The notes: generated by a model from the sequence alone, not told the origin. A stretch of DNA of 64,000 bases from Sphingobacterium multivorum (GCF_900457465.1 NZ_UAUU01000009.1:186001-250000); one strand, 5' to 3'. Shown: positions 9,894 through 17,842, counted from the first letter of the stretch. Translations and numbers: made by a program.

Positions 9894-10361
9894 ATGAAGC
9901 ATTTCCAAAAAATATATGTGCTCTTAATCCTATTCTTTTATCCGCTCTGTTCTCAAGGACAGGAGCGGATAAATTGGATTGATTTTGCACAACTGGATTC
10001 ACTCCTGAATGTTTCTCCGCGCGAAACGCTCCTCTTTATTCATACGGATTGGTGTAGCTATTGCCGGAAAATGGAACAGGAAATCTTTACAAAAAAGGAG
10101 ATTGTCCAATTAATCAACAAGCGCTACTACGCCGTTCATTTAGATGCAGAATCTATCGATGAGATTGCTTTTGATCGAAGCATATGGAAGCCCTTAAAGA
10201 AAAGAAAAAAAACAGGACAATTCCATCCTTTAGCTTTGCAATTGCTACAAGGGAGAAAAATGATTTTCCCAACTCTCCTACGTTTTGACAGTGAATTTCG
10301 GCTAAAAAACATACAACAAAAATACTTGAACTCAAAGGAGTTAGCTATTTTTTTAGAATAA
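9894..10361 (+). CDS. exported thioredoxin-fold protein with CSYC active site
   Basis: This 155-residue protein starts with a signal peptide (ILFFYPLCSQGQ, cleavage near residue 22). It then has a thioredoxin-like core with HTDWCSYCRKME (about residues 50-61), a reduced-thiol pair in the place of thioredoxin's WCGPC, and a cis-Pro region FPTLLRF near residue 127. Such periplasmic proteins reduce or exchange disulfides. It is 14 bases after a TonB receptor whose plug carries a Cys-x-x-Cys pair, so that receptor or its ligand is a candidate partner; this is inference. Confidence 0.75.
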   Translation: MKHFQKIYVLLILFFYPLCSQGQERINWIDFAQLDSLLNVSPRETLLFIHTDWCSYCRKMEQEIFTKKEIVQLINKRYYAVHLDAESIDEIAFDRSIWKPLKKRKKTGQFHPLALQLLQGRKMIFPTLLRFDSEFRLKNIQQKYLNSKELAIFLE

Positions 10362-10436
10362 TTTAACATTTACGTGTAGCGAACTCCATTATTCCTGCGT
10401 TTTGGATTTTATAATTAATACACACTTTAAGAAATT

Positions 10437-11084
10437 ATGAAAAATATCACGAAATTATTAATGGCGTTTTTGTGTCTTGGGGTTCTTTTTACAGCTTGTA
10501 ATAAAGATAATTTTGATTGGGATGCTTATTACAAAGAGCAAATAGAGAAACAACGTGTTCAAGATTCGATCAATAAAAAAAGAATTGATGAACAATTCCC
10601 CCTGATTAAAAAATATGTTGCAGATAACCAACTTCAAAATGTACAATACATTGATTCATTGGGATTAGCATATCAAGTTTTAGCTGCAGGAGATGAGAGT
10701 TCTTACACTTACTCATTCAGTGGAAATGGCGGAATTATTGCCCCTAATGTGACCGTAAAATATGTTGGAAAACTTGTTCCAAGTGGAACTGTCTTTCAGC
10801 AAACAGAGGAGGGAAAAACAGCTTCTTTCAACCTTTCCAAAGTAATTCCAGCTTGGCAAATTGCCTTTTTACCAAAATCAATTACTTTTAATGGTAAAGA
10901 AGAAAATACAGGAGGCATTACAACAAACGGGCTAAAAAAAGGATCAAAAATTAGATTTATTACACCCTCTCCATGGGCATATGGTGATAATGACCAAAAA
11001 GACTCTTCAACAGGAAATGTTACTATTCCTGCAAAATCTCCTTTAGATTTTACGATTGAGGTTATTGACATCAAAAATCAATAA
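10437..11084 (+). CDS. FKBP-type peptidyl-prolyl isomerase lipoprotein (copy 1)
   Basis: This 215-residue lipoprotein (lipobox LLFTAC, Cys near residue 21) carries a C-terminal FKBP fold. It shows VTVKYVGKLVPSGTVFQQT, then IPAWQIAF, LKKGSKIRFITPSPWAYG and IPAKSPLDFTIEVIDI. These proteins catalyse cis-trans isomerisation at proline in the periplasm or at the outer membrane. A charged helix (about residues 30-60) links lipid and domain. A second, diverged copy lies at 12772. An IS110 element has landed between this gene and the terminator at 12508-12540 that probably served it. Confidence 0.85.
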   Translation: MKNITKLLMAFLCLGVLFTACNKDNFDWDAYYKEQIEKQRVQDSINKKRIDEQFPLIKKYVADNQLQNVQYIDSLGLAYQVLAAGDESSYTYSFSGNGGIIAPNVTVKYVGKLVPSGTVFQQTEEGKTASFNLSKVIPAWQIAFLPKSITFNGKEENTGGITTNGLKKGSKIRFITPSPWAYGDNDQKDSSTGNVTIPAKSPLDFTIEVIDIKNQ

Positions 11085-11204
11085 TAATTGTCTTGTTTCA
11101 TAAAAACAGCTAACAATTCTGTATTATATCTACTAAAAATACAGTAGACAAAAAAGGTACTGTTATAAATTCCAAATATTTAGACAAAAAAGTATTTTTG
11201 TATT

Positions 11205-12272
11205 CTAAAGAAGTTCAGCTACTGAACTATCTTGCGTAGTCTCGGTTTTCGGATCGAGACTACCTCTTTGGTAGTTTTCAATAAATTCAGTATCGTTTTT
11301 CCAAAGCGTATAAATCAACACTAAGAGTTTCCGCTGTATTGCCACCTGTCCAATCATTTTCGATGCCTTATTGTTTTTATTGATTCTGATATAAGTTTCT
11401 TTTAATGCTTCATTGTACCTACAGGCCACCATCGCTGGGAAATAAAGTGCATTTCTGATATATCTGTTTCCTTTCTTGGAGATCCTAGTCTTGCCTTTAA
11501 TCGAGGTGCCAGATTCTCTTTGCACTACATCATAGCCTGAATAGCTAACCAATTGTTTTGAACTATGAAACTGCTCAAAACCCATTGTTTCAGCTAATAT
11601 CGTTGCTACCGTAATCAATCCTACACCTTTTATCGTCAAAACCTTTCTGACATGCTCCTTCAGTACATCTTCCTTTTCGATAGCTTTCTTAATTTCTTTC
11701 AGGCATCTTTCGATTTCCTTATCTATCTCAGTAATGAGTTTTTTGTTGCTCTTGGTAATAAATACTTGGATATCATGTGCGCAGTCCTTGCTGTGACTAA
11801 TATTGCCAAGTGTTGTCTTTTGTTCCTGAAGCTGAACATAGTAACGAGTTAGATTCCTGAGCTGCAAGAGTGTGCTTGGTGGTGGGGACCACAACTTATG
11901 AACTCTCTCAATACCAAACTGACTTAGAATTCGCGCATCAACTGCATCTGTTTTTGTTTTCACATTAAGACTAGAGAAATAGTGTTTTGAGGTGTTGGGA
12001 AGCACAACATGAACCCTTTTTTTGATTTTGTATAGATGGTGGGCCAGGTTCTCATAATAAACGCCTGTGGCTTCCATGAGAAATACTAGCTCCGAATCTG
12101 ATACAATCAGACCTTTCACCCAACGTAATAATTGATTGAAGCCTTTACTATCATTACCAAAGTCCAGGACCTTTGAGAACGTTAATTTGCCATCTTCCGC
12201 CTGTTGACATAAACAAGCTGTAAAGGTTGATTTTGAGATATCTATCCCAATGCATTGCTTTCTAATAGCCAT
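11205..12272 (-). CDS. IS110-family transposase (DEDD recombinase)
   Basis: A 355-residue recombinase. The N-terminal RuvC-like DEDD domain shows GIDISKSTF (first Asp, residues 9-17), LMEATGVYYENLA (Glu) and KTDAVDARILSQFG (Asp pair). A coiled-coil linker (about 165-210) follows. The C-terminal Tnp2 domain has VGLITVATILAET, LVSYSGYDV and RESGTSIKGKTRISKKGN, which holds the probable catalytic Ser, then RNALYFPAMVA. All conserved residues are present and the frame is intact, so the element may be active. IS110 proteins work with a structured RNA made from the noncoding end. Base composition is similar to its neighbours. Confidence 0.95.
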   Translation of the reverse strand: MAIRKQCIGIDISKSTFTACLCQQAEDGKLTFSKVLDFGNDSKGFNQLLRWVKGLIVSDSELVFLMEATGVYYENLAHHLYKIKKRVHVVLPNTSKHYFSSLNVKTKTDAVDARILSQFGIERVHKLWSPPPSTLLQLRNLTRYYVQLQEQKTTLGNISHSKDCAHDIQVFITKSNKKLITEIDKEIERCLKEIKKAIEKEDVLKEHVRKVLTIKGVGLITVATILAETMGFEQFHSSKQLVSYSGYDVVQRESGTSIKGKTRISKKGNRYIRNALYFPAMVACRYNEALKETYIRINKNNKASKMIGQVAIQRKLLVLIYTLWKNDTEFIENYQRGSLDPKTETTQDSSVAELL

Positions 12273-12309
12273 AATTAAGAATTTAAATCATATTGACTCA
12301 ATTCTCCTT

Positions 12310-12450
12310 CGTCTATCCTTTTGTTTTATTCAAGCTCGCTTCGCGGCCTTAAGTACTGTTCAGACTCCTGAGAATAAAATCGTGTGGGCGAAACCTTTTT
12401 TACGGTATAACTCAAAGTTTACCTAGCCACTTCTGGCCTCACACGAACAG
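12310..12450 (-). ncRNA. candidate bridge RNA of the IS110 element
   Basis: The noncoding end upstream of the transposase folds well. An outer stem (TCGTGTG/CACACGA, core arms 12440-12445 and 12381-12386) encloses a GCCA-GAAG-TGGC hairpin and a second loop. In that loop AAAAAAG (12395-12401) is complementary to the CT-TTTTT right flank of the insertion. Further on, ATTCTCAG (12368-12375) is complementary to the proposed left end CT-GAGAAT, and AACAGTAC (12353-12360) is identical to the proposed right end. These are the expected donor and target guide matches of a bridge RNA. The left-target guide match is weak. RNA ends are estimates. Confidence 0.55.
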
Positions 12451-12507
12451 CCAATATATTTTGCATAACAACAATATAATGACCTTTTTAAAATTCTCAG
12501 TAAAAAT

Positions 12508-12540
12508 AAAAGCCATTTTCCTAGTGAAAATGGCTTTTTT
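12508..12540 (+). terminator. Rho-independent terminator
   Basis: A perfect AAAGCCATTTTC / GAAAATGGCTTT hairpin with a five-base loop is followed by T residues. It lies just outside the IS110 element and probably ended the first FKBP transcript before the insertion. Confidence 0.8.
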
Positions 12541-12706
12541 GTAGGCACTCACCAAAAGTAGCCAATGTGCCAGCATAGTCAACATGCTGATCTGCGTAAT
12601 TATGTCGGTTCAATACCAAACAGCTAATTCCACGTCCAGAAGTGTAAATTACTGTATCAAAATGTTAATTCTTACAGTGAAAACTTTTAACGAAGAAAAA
12701 ATAATA

Positions 12707-12714
12707 TACATTTG
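12707..12714 (+). promoter_or_regulatory. -7 promoter element for the second FKBP lipoprotein gene
   Basis: TACATTTG fits TAnnTTTG and lies 58 bases before the ATG, with a CTTTTAAC stretch about 19 bases upstream as a possible -33 region. Confidence 0.5.
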
Positions 12715-12771
12715 CAAAGCTACTTTCATAAAGAAAATAGCTTTTCCTTGAAAAACCAATAAAAAAATACA

Positions 12772-13365
12772 ATGAAAAAACTGTTATCACCACTATTCAT
12801 GGGAATTGCAGCAATCGCTTTTCTTATTGTAAGCTGTAACAAAAGTGACGATGCGCCTGTTTATGATGCGAATGCACAATTTAAAACGGATTCTGTAACA
12901 CTTAAAAATTACGTTAGCCAAAATTACCCTGCTGCACAATACAATAGCGAAACAGGAATTTGGTATGAAATTCTTGCCGAAGGAACCGGAAATTATGAAT
13001 ATAAAGTGGTTGACACATTAAATGGTAAATACTTAAAATTTAAACCGACTGTAAAATATGTTGGAAAATTATTGAGTGGAAGTGTATTTGATCAAACTGA
13101 TACTGCCAAAGAATTTGAAATCATCACAAACACAGGGTATCAATATCCATTTTATAGCACCATTATTCCTACTTGGACCTTTGCTTTTGCTCCGCAAAAA
13201 ATCGGTGACATGAAATTGGGCGGCTTAACGGAAAAAGGTCTACAAAAAGGCAGTAAAATTCACATCATGGCACCTTCCCTTTATGGATACCAAAACCAGG
13301 CTGTGGGAACTATTCCGGCAAACTCACCATTGGATTTTGTCATTGAAGTTACAGATATCAAATAA
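12772..13365 (+). CDS. FKBP-type peptidyl-prolyl isomerase lipoprotein (copy 2)
   Basis: A 197-residue lipoprotein (lipobox LIVSC, Cys near residue 22) with the same layout as the 10437 gene: a short acidic linker, then an FKBP domain. The domain shows PTVKYVGKLLSGSVFDQT, IPTWTFAF, LQKGSKIHIMAPSLYGYQ and IPANSPLDFVIEVTDIK. The two genes are clear paralogues that have diverged along their full length. Its own promoter-like TACATTTG and a strong terminator bracket it, so it is a single-gene unit. Confidence 0.87.
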   Translation: MKKLLSPLFMGIAAIAFLIVSCNKSDDAPVYDANAQFKTDSVTLKNYVSQNYPAAQYNSETGIWYEILAEGTGNYEYKVVDTLNGKYLKFKPTVKYVGKLLSGSVFDQTDTAKEFEIITNTGYQYPFYSTIIPTWTFAFAPQKIGDMKLGGLTEKGLQKGSKIHIMAPSLYGYQNQAVGTIPANSPLDFVIEVTDIK

Positions 13366-13394
13366 TTATCGCCCCTTCTGAAACAATAAAGCAT

Positions 13395-13431
13395 AAAAGC
13401 TCCTAAAATGATCTCATTTTAGGAGCTTTTT
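13395..13431 (+). terminator. Rho-independent terminator after the second FKBP gene
   Basis: The long perfect arms AAAAGCTCCTAAAAT and its complement enclose a short loop and are followed by T residues, 30 bases past the stop codon. Confidence 0.9.
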
Positions 13432-13583
13432 CGTTCCATAGGGGTATTCAACAATAGACTCGTGCAACCGTTTCTACTGAGTCACCTATCTCAAGCGGTA
13501 AATTTAACGTTATTGGAAGAGCTGTTCTGAAAAAACACCCAAAGGCTTAAAATTAGATTTGAAAAGGCATGAAATTTATCTTC

Positions 13584-13724
13584 AAAAAAATAAAAGCTCG
13601 AAGTGGGGAACTCCGAGCTTTACCTAACCAATTATTAACCTAAATTATGAAAAGTTCTTTATATATTATTTTTAATATCTTTCTTCTTTATATATTATTT
13701 TTAATATCTTTCGTTTCTTTTGAT
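13584..13724 (-). ncRNA. candidate small RNA with its own promoter and terminator
   Basis: Read on the minus strand, TTGACA (13754-13759) and TACCTTTG (13729-13736) form a promoter. About 140 bases follow without a gene, ending in the hairpin AAAGCTCG..CGAGCTTT (13593-13621) and a run of T (13584-13590), a standard terminator. The body contains a perfect 29-bp tandem duplication. I do not recognise a known RNA family. Confidence 0.5.
13655..13712. repeat. perfect 29-bp tandem duplication
   Basis: Two identical AT-rich units (13655-13683 and 13684-13712) lie inside the candidate small RNA. Only two copies are present, which suggests a recent duplication or an assembly slip. Confidence 0.85.
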
Positions 13725-13728
13725 ATAT

Positions 13729-13759
13729 CAAAGGTACTACAGATCTGCTTTCATGTCAA
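13729..13759 (-). promoter_or_regulatory. promoter of the candidate small RNA
   Basis: On the minus strand TTGACA (13754-13759) is followed after 17 bases by TACCTTTG (13729-13736), the best-formed promoter in this region. There is no protein gene downstream on that strand until the terminator. Confidence 0.55.
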
Positions 13760-13763
13760 GAAA

Positions 13764-13799
13764 TTTAACAGCATTTAACGTTGTTAAAATTATGTTAAA
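13764..13799. promoter_or_regulatory. cluster of four TTTAAC/GTTAAA half-sites
   Basis: TTTAAC occurs at 13764 and 13774, and its reverse complement GTTAAA at 13783 and 13794, giving two direct pairs arranged as an inverted repeat. The cluster lies just upstream of the small-RNA promoter, where an activator or repressor would bind. Confidence 0.4.
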
Positions 13800-14127
13800 A
13801 CAATTTAGCACTCCTTGTGCCTTAAAAGGGAGTCTACTAACCTTTCGACTTTCCCTAACAAAAATCTTCAGCCAAAGGGCTGTATAACCAATCGGTGCTC
13901 ATTTGCAATTTTCCATACTGCTTCTTGTAAATAGCATATAAAAAAGTTATTCCTAACGTCGATTTGCTCCCAACTTGTAAAAAGCGTGCATCTACAATGA
14001 CAGCAGTTTAAAAGGTGGACCCAACGTGGACTCACTGTGCATGCACTCCGCTTGCGAGCCGAAAGTGGCAATAAAATCTTAGCGCTTTTATTCGCATAAG
14101 GACGGACAGAGTATCAAAAAAAAGAAA

Positions 14128-14135
14128 TAAATTTG
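14128..14135 (+). promoter_or_regulatory. -7 promoter element for nadE
   Basis: TAAATTTG fits TAnnTTTG and lies 53 bases before the nadE ATG. The -33 region is not distinct. Confidence 0.4.
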
Positions 14136-14188
14136 TGAGAAGATCCAACATCAATTGGTATCCTATTTAGTTAGACGATTAATAGCAT

Positions 14189-15832
14189 ATGAAAATAGCT
14201 TTAGCACAATTGAATTACCATATCGGTAATTTTGAAGCAAATACTAAAAAAATAATTAACGCGATCCAACAGGCCAAAGAAGCAACGGCCGATCTTATTA
14301 TTTTTGCCGAACTTGCAATTGGTGGTTACCCTGCCAAGGATCTTTTGCGAAGTAAGGCCTTTAAACGTCAATGCGATGAAGCTATTCATCAAATCGCAGC
14401 CCATTGTCAGGATATCGCCTGTATCATTGGGGCACCAGTCAAAAACAGTGATCCTGAGGGTAAAGAGCTTTATAATACTGCTGTATTTATTGAGCATGGG
14501 GCAGTCCGAAACATTGTTAAAAAAGGCCTTTTGCCCGATTATGATGTATTTGATGAATATCGTTATTTTGAACCCAGCAGACGTTTTGATTGTATCGAGT
14601 TGAACGGCGTAAAAATCGCCTTAACCATATGTGAAGATTTGTGGGATGATGACGAAGGGGGCAATTCTTACGTTGGAGACCCCATGGCAGAGTTGAGAAA
14701 AGAAAATCCAGACCTCCTCATCAACATTGCGGCATCCCCTTTTTCCTATACCCATTTTGATGAACGGATCAAGGTACTCAGCCAACAGCTAAAAAAATCT
14801 GGCAGACCGCTCATTTATGTCAATCAAATTGGTGCTCACATGGATATTATCTTTGACGGCCGTTCAATCGCCCTGAATAATGAAGGAACAAAAATTGCTG
14901 AGCTAAAAAGCTTTGAAGAAGATCTTCAATTTGTCACCTACCATCAACAAAATATAACCTCCACCACAGCATCTTCGAAAGAGTCTATAGCTGAGATGGC
15001 TCTTATACATGATGCATTGATCCTTGGGCTACGTGATTATTTTCAAAAATCTGGTTTCAAGAAGGCGGTTTTAGGTTTGTCCGGTGGGCTAGATTCGGCC
15101 TTAGTTGCTGCTTTGGCCTGCGAGGCTCTGGGTGCCGATAATGTATTAGCCATACTGATGCCATCGGTCTACTCTTCCGACCATTCGATAAAAGATGCGA
15201 TGGATCTCGTCAACAATACCGGTTGCAAACATTATATCGTTCCGATCAAAGATATTGCCAATGCCTTCGAACATAGTTTAGCTCCTCTTTTTGAAGGGCT
15301 GCAGCCAGATACGACTGAAGAGAATATTCAAGCGCGCGCACGTGCGGTAATTCTGATGGCCGCTTCCAATAAATTCGGCAATATTTTACTCAATACATCC
15401 AACAAAAGTGAGGCTGCTGTAGGATATGGTACACTCTATGGTGATATGGCAGGTTCCATCTCTGTAATCGGTGATGTTTACAAATCCAAAGCCTATGATT
15501 TAGCGCGCTATATCAATCGAGAAAGGGAGATCATTCCAGTCAATACCATTGAAAAAGCGCCTTCTGCGGAACTTCGGCCAGATCAAAAAGATTTGGACTC
15601 GCTGCCGGAATACGATCTATTGGATCAAATCCTCTTTGAACTCATCGAAAATGAGAAAGCAGGATCTGAGGTTGTAGCAATGGGCTTTGAAAAATCGTTA
15701 GTAGAAAGGGTATGTAAATTGGTTAATAATGCGGAATTCAAGCGTTTTCAAGCTCCGCCTATCCTGCGTGTTAGTCCAAAAGCTTTTGGTCCAGGAAGGC
15801 AGATTCCGTTGGTGGCAAAATATCCTTATTAA
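14189..15832 (+). CDS. nadE: glutamine-dependent NAD+ synthetase
   Basis: It amidates nicotinic acid adenine dinucleotide to NAD+ in the cytoplasm, using ammonia released from glutamine. The N-terminal nitrilase-type glutaminase has the Glu-Lys-Cys triad: FAELAIGGYP (Glu41), VKKGLLPDYD (Lys near 112) and LTICEDLWDD (Cys148). The C-terminal synthetase has the PP-loop LGLSGGLDSALVAAL (about 289-303), NLLNTS-type stretch ILLNTSNKSE, and the KAPSAELRPDQKD loop. Its 547 residues fit the bacterial two-domain form. It is a single-gene unit. Confidence 0.96.
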   Translation: MKIALAQLNYHIGNFEANTKKIINAIQQAKEATADLIIFAELAIGGYPAKDLLRSKAFKRQCDEAIHQIAAHCQDIACIIGAPVKNSDPEGKELYNTAVFIEHGAVRNIVKKGLLPDYDVFDEYRYFEPSRRFDCIELNGVKIALTICEDLWDDDEGGNSYVGDPMAELRKENPDLLINIAASPFSYTHFDERIKVLSQQLKKSGRPLIYVNQIGAHMDIIFDGRSIALNNEGTKIAELKSFEEDLQFVTYHQQNITSTTASSKESIAEMALIHDALILGLRDYFQKSGFKKAVLGLSGGLDSALVAALACEALGADNVLAILMPSVYSSDHSIKDAMDLVNNTGCKHYIVPIKDIANAFEHSLAPLFEGLQPDTTEENIQARARAVILMAASNKFGNILLNTSNKSEAAVGYGTLYGDMAGSISVIGDVYKSKAYDLARYINREREIIPVNTIEKAPSAELRPDQKDLDSLPEYDLLDQILFELIENEKAGSEVVAMGFEKSLVERVCKLVNNAEFKRFQAPPILRVSPKAFGPGRQIPLVAKYPY

Positions 15833-16117
15833 TTTTACAATTCGGATTAAACCATATTTATAGTTTTTTGTCTAAAGTAATAGATTGTAAAATCAAAAAG
15901 GATGGCAGCATCCCGGACGATTAAAAAACAATTGCCATGAAGACCGTCAACTGTACTATTTTTTACAATTGAAAGGTATGCGGATAAAGAATAAGAACAA
16001 ATTAGTTAAATAAATATAAGTTCCATATAGGCCATGAACCATCATGAGTGTGGTTGTCCAATGCAGCAACAGAATACTCATGGTAGATTCATCACAGTTG
16101 ATAAATAAATTACTACG
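15833..16117 (+). other. intergenic region before the DUF4136 lipoprotein gene
   Basis: It contains a GGATG/CATCC hairpin near 15900 and, next to the following gene, a possible 24-codon reading frame (16034-16108). Otherwise I see nothing. Confidence 0.4.
16034..16108 (+). CDS. possible 24-residue Cys/His-rich peptide
   Basis: An ATG frame encodes MNHHECGCPMQQQ and then a short tail ending VDK, with its stop 9 bases before the ATG of the DUF4136 gene. Two Cys and three His in 24 residues are more than expected by chance. No homologue is known to me; it could equally be a random short frame. Confidence 0.25.
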   Translation: MNHHECGCPMQQQNTHGRFITVDK

Positions 16118-16690
16118 ATGAAAAAGATTCTATTATTTTTGGTGCTTTGCGTTGCACTCGCATCATGTTCGTCTTATCAATACAATACCACTCGGGTAGA
16201 AAAGATGGATTTTACTCCTTTCAAGACGTATGCTTGGTTACCTCCGGTAGACTCGCTTTCGAAGTCTTATTTTGACAACGATATCGCCAAAGCTAATATC
16301 CTGGATGCCGCGAATACTGCGCTGGAGGCAAAGGGCCTACAATATTCTAAAGATAATCCTGATTTACTATTTCGGTATATTACCATTGTCAACAATAAAA
16401 GCCGTTTGATCTATGGCGGCGGCGGTTATTACGGATGGGGTGGCCCCTGGGGTTGGTACCGTCCATGGTTTTCACCATATTACTATGGTGGCGGTTATTA
16501 CCCAGTTGCAAAAGAACGCTATCGTTATGGTCATTTGATTATCGAAGCCATCGATCGTAAAACAAACGCAGTGATCTGGCAGGCACGTGGTTCTGGCGAT
16601 GTTGACAATCCAGAAAAAGCAATTAATAACATCAGCAAGGTTGCAAAAGGTGTTATTGATCTATTTCCTGTGAAGACCTTAAAGAAATAA
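16118..16690 (+). CDS. DUF4136-type lipoprotein
   Basis: A 190-residue lipoprotein (signal LVLCVALASC, Cys17). The body matches the DUF4136 pattern: DFTPFKTYAWLPP near residue 30, an N-terminal half ending in YSKDNPDLLFRY, and the C-terminal LIIEAIDRKTNAVIWQARG followed by SKVAKGVIDLFPV. A Gly/Tyr/Trp-rich insert (about residues 104-130, including YYGWGGPWGWYRPW) is typical of these proteins. Function unknown. A terminator shared with the convergent GntR gene follows. Confidence 0.85.
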   Translation: MKKILLFLVLCVALASCSSYQYNTTRVEKMDFTPFKTYAWLPPVDSLSKSYFDNDIAKANILDAANTALEAKGLQYSKDNPDLLFRYITIVNNKSRLIYGGGGYYGWGGPWGWYRPWFSPYYYGGGYYPVAKERYRYGHLIIEAIDRKTNAVIWQARGSGDVDNPEKAINNISKVAKGVIDLFPVKTLKK

Positions 16691-16754
16691 AAATCAACTA
16701 GCTGCTTCTTTGATTATTGCATCATAATACGAAAAGAGCTAGGAAATATTTATC

Positions 16755-16794
16755 AAAAAAACAGGCTAATCAGCACGATTAGTCTGTTTTTTTT
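16755..16794. terminator. bidirectional terminator between the DUF4136 and GntR genes
   Basis: ACAGGCTAATC and GATTAGTCTGT form a hairpin with a five-base loop (one G-T pair), flanked by A residues on one side and eight T on the other, between two convergent genes. Confidence 0.88.
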
Positions 16795-16797
16795 GGT

Positions 16798-17842
16798 CTA
16801 TACAGAAGGCCTAAGTTTTAAATAGAATGGGACTTCAACACGTTCCTTTGATTTACTTCTGATCAATTCGGCAGCCAATCGCCCCATCATTTCAAAATCG
16901 GTCGATATCGTCGTAATACCATTCAATATAAATTTTTTCAATGGTGTTTCATTATAGGATATAACCCCAACATCCATCCCGATGACCAATTTTTTCTGTA
17001 TAATCTTATTCAATAACTTGACAAGATCATCTTCAATAATATTGATGTAGCAAGTCTCCTTTACAACTTTTTCACGATGGAGGTCGGCGACCAATTCGTG
17101 ATCAAAAGCATATTGCTGACAGAATTTATAAAATCCTTTAATAATAGCTTTTGGAAAATCGCTATGATCTGGAAACACCAATTTGAGCATCTGATATTTA
17201 CTTAATGACTCGTTAGCCTCCTCCAGGGCACTATAAATATCCTGCTCATAATTTTCATAAACAGCAGGAAATTCGCCCGGTACATCCTCAATAAAGCGAC
17301 CCAATAACATGAGTTTTTCTGCAGGAATTTTTCGGATGATATCCGGAGCTTTATCCCGTCCTTCTTTGAAATGTGGAAATAGCACGTAATGATCATACGT
17401 CTTGGTCAAACTTCCAAGCAACGTATTCAGATAGGAAAGATCCGAGTTATAAACAAATAAATCCAAATTGGCATAGTCACCCAGCTCACGCGCAAAGGAG
17501 TCATAGACAATTTTTTTATGTGTGCTGAGCTTATTTAAAAAGAGCGCGATCTTTACCTTGGACTGTACATCTATTTTATTGATATAATATCCTTTGCCCG
17601 GGTTAGATGCAATAATTTCCTGTTTTTTTAGATAACGGTATGCTTTCTCCACCGTGTCGCGTGAAATATCGAGATAACCGCTCAGCTCGTTAATCGAAGG
17701 CAACATATCATCTTTCGATAAAATTTCATTTTTAACGGCATCAACAATCGTATTTGCTAACTGGAGATACTTGGGCGTAGCAGAAAAGTCACTTATTTCA
17801 AGTATTTTTTAAAAATTGAGCTATTGCATTGGTCATATTCAT
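16798..17842 (-). CDS. GntR-family regulator with LacI-like sensor domain (frameshift near N-terminus)
   Basis: The N-terminal winged helix is complete only across a frameshift. Upstream of the first in-frame ATG (17706) the same frame reads ILEISDFSATPKYLQLANTI, the expected first helix, but it has no usable start. If the run of six T at 17805-17810 is really five, the frame joins an ATG at 17842 or 17836 and begins MNMTNAIAQFLKILEIS, about 347 residues. The recognition helix follows (LPSINELSGYLDISRDTVEK). The rest is a periplasmic-binding-protein-like sensor, as in LacI-type proteins, ending VEVPFYLKLRPSV. It is divergent from the rbsK operon and is the only regulator in the rhamnose/pectin region. 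Confidence 0.8.

Larger units (their letters stand above)
11157..12498 (-). mobile_element. IS110-family insertion sequence, proposed complete ends with CT core
   Basis: The element has one transposase gene, a roughly 220-base noncoding upstream end and a short downstream end. No terminal inverted repeats are seen, as is usual for the family. I place the ends from guide-like matches. On the minus strand the left junction reads ..TTTTTA-CT-GAGAATTT (core at 12499-12500) and the right junction AACAGTAC-CT-TTTTTTG (core at 11155-11156). The same dinucleotide CT at both junctions fits IS110 chemistry. The predicted length is 1,342 bp plus core. The empty site would be an AT-rich stretch between the first FKBP gene and its terminator. 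Confidence 0.7.
13432..14188. other. 757-base gene-free region
   Basis: It contains the candidate small RNA, its promoter and a cluster of TTTAAC/GTTAAA half-sites (listed separately), and the nadE promoter region at the right. A 67-codon minus-strand frame (13868-14071) has no recognisable features and I do not call it. Confidence 0.6.

Noticed and set aside
13648..13779. A short plus-strand frame (43 codons, hydrophobic) across the 29-bp duplication
   Set aside because: It is low-complexity AT-rich sequence; the minus-strand promoter and terminator explain the region better.
13868..14071. A 67-codon minus-strand frame upstream of nadE
   Set aside because: No recognisable features and no neighbouring signals; expected by chance in a gap of this size.
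17803..17805. ATA as the start codon of the GntR-type regulator
   Set aside because: A one-base homopolymer error gives a normal ATG start and matches the error pattern seen in five other genes, so it is the simpler explanation.
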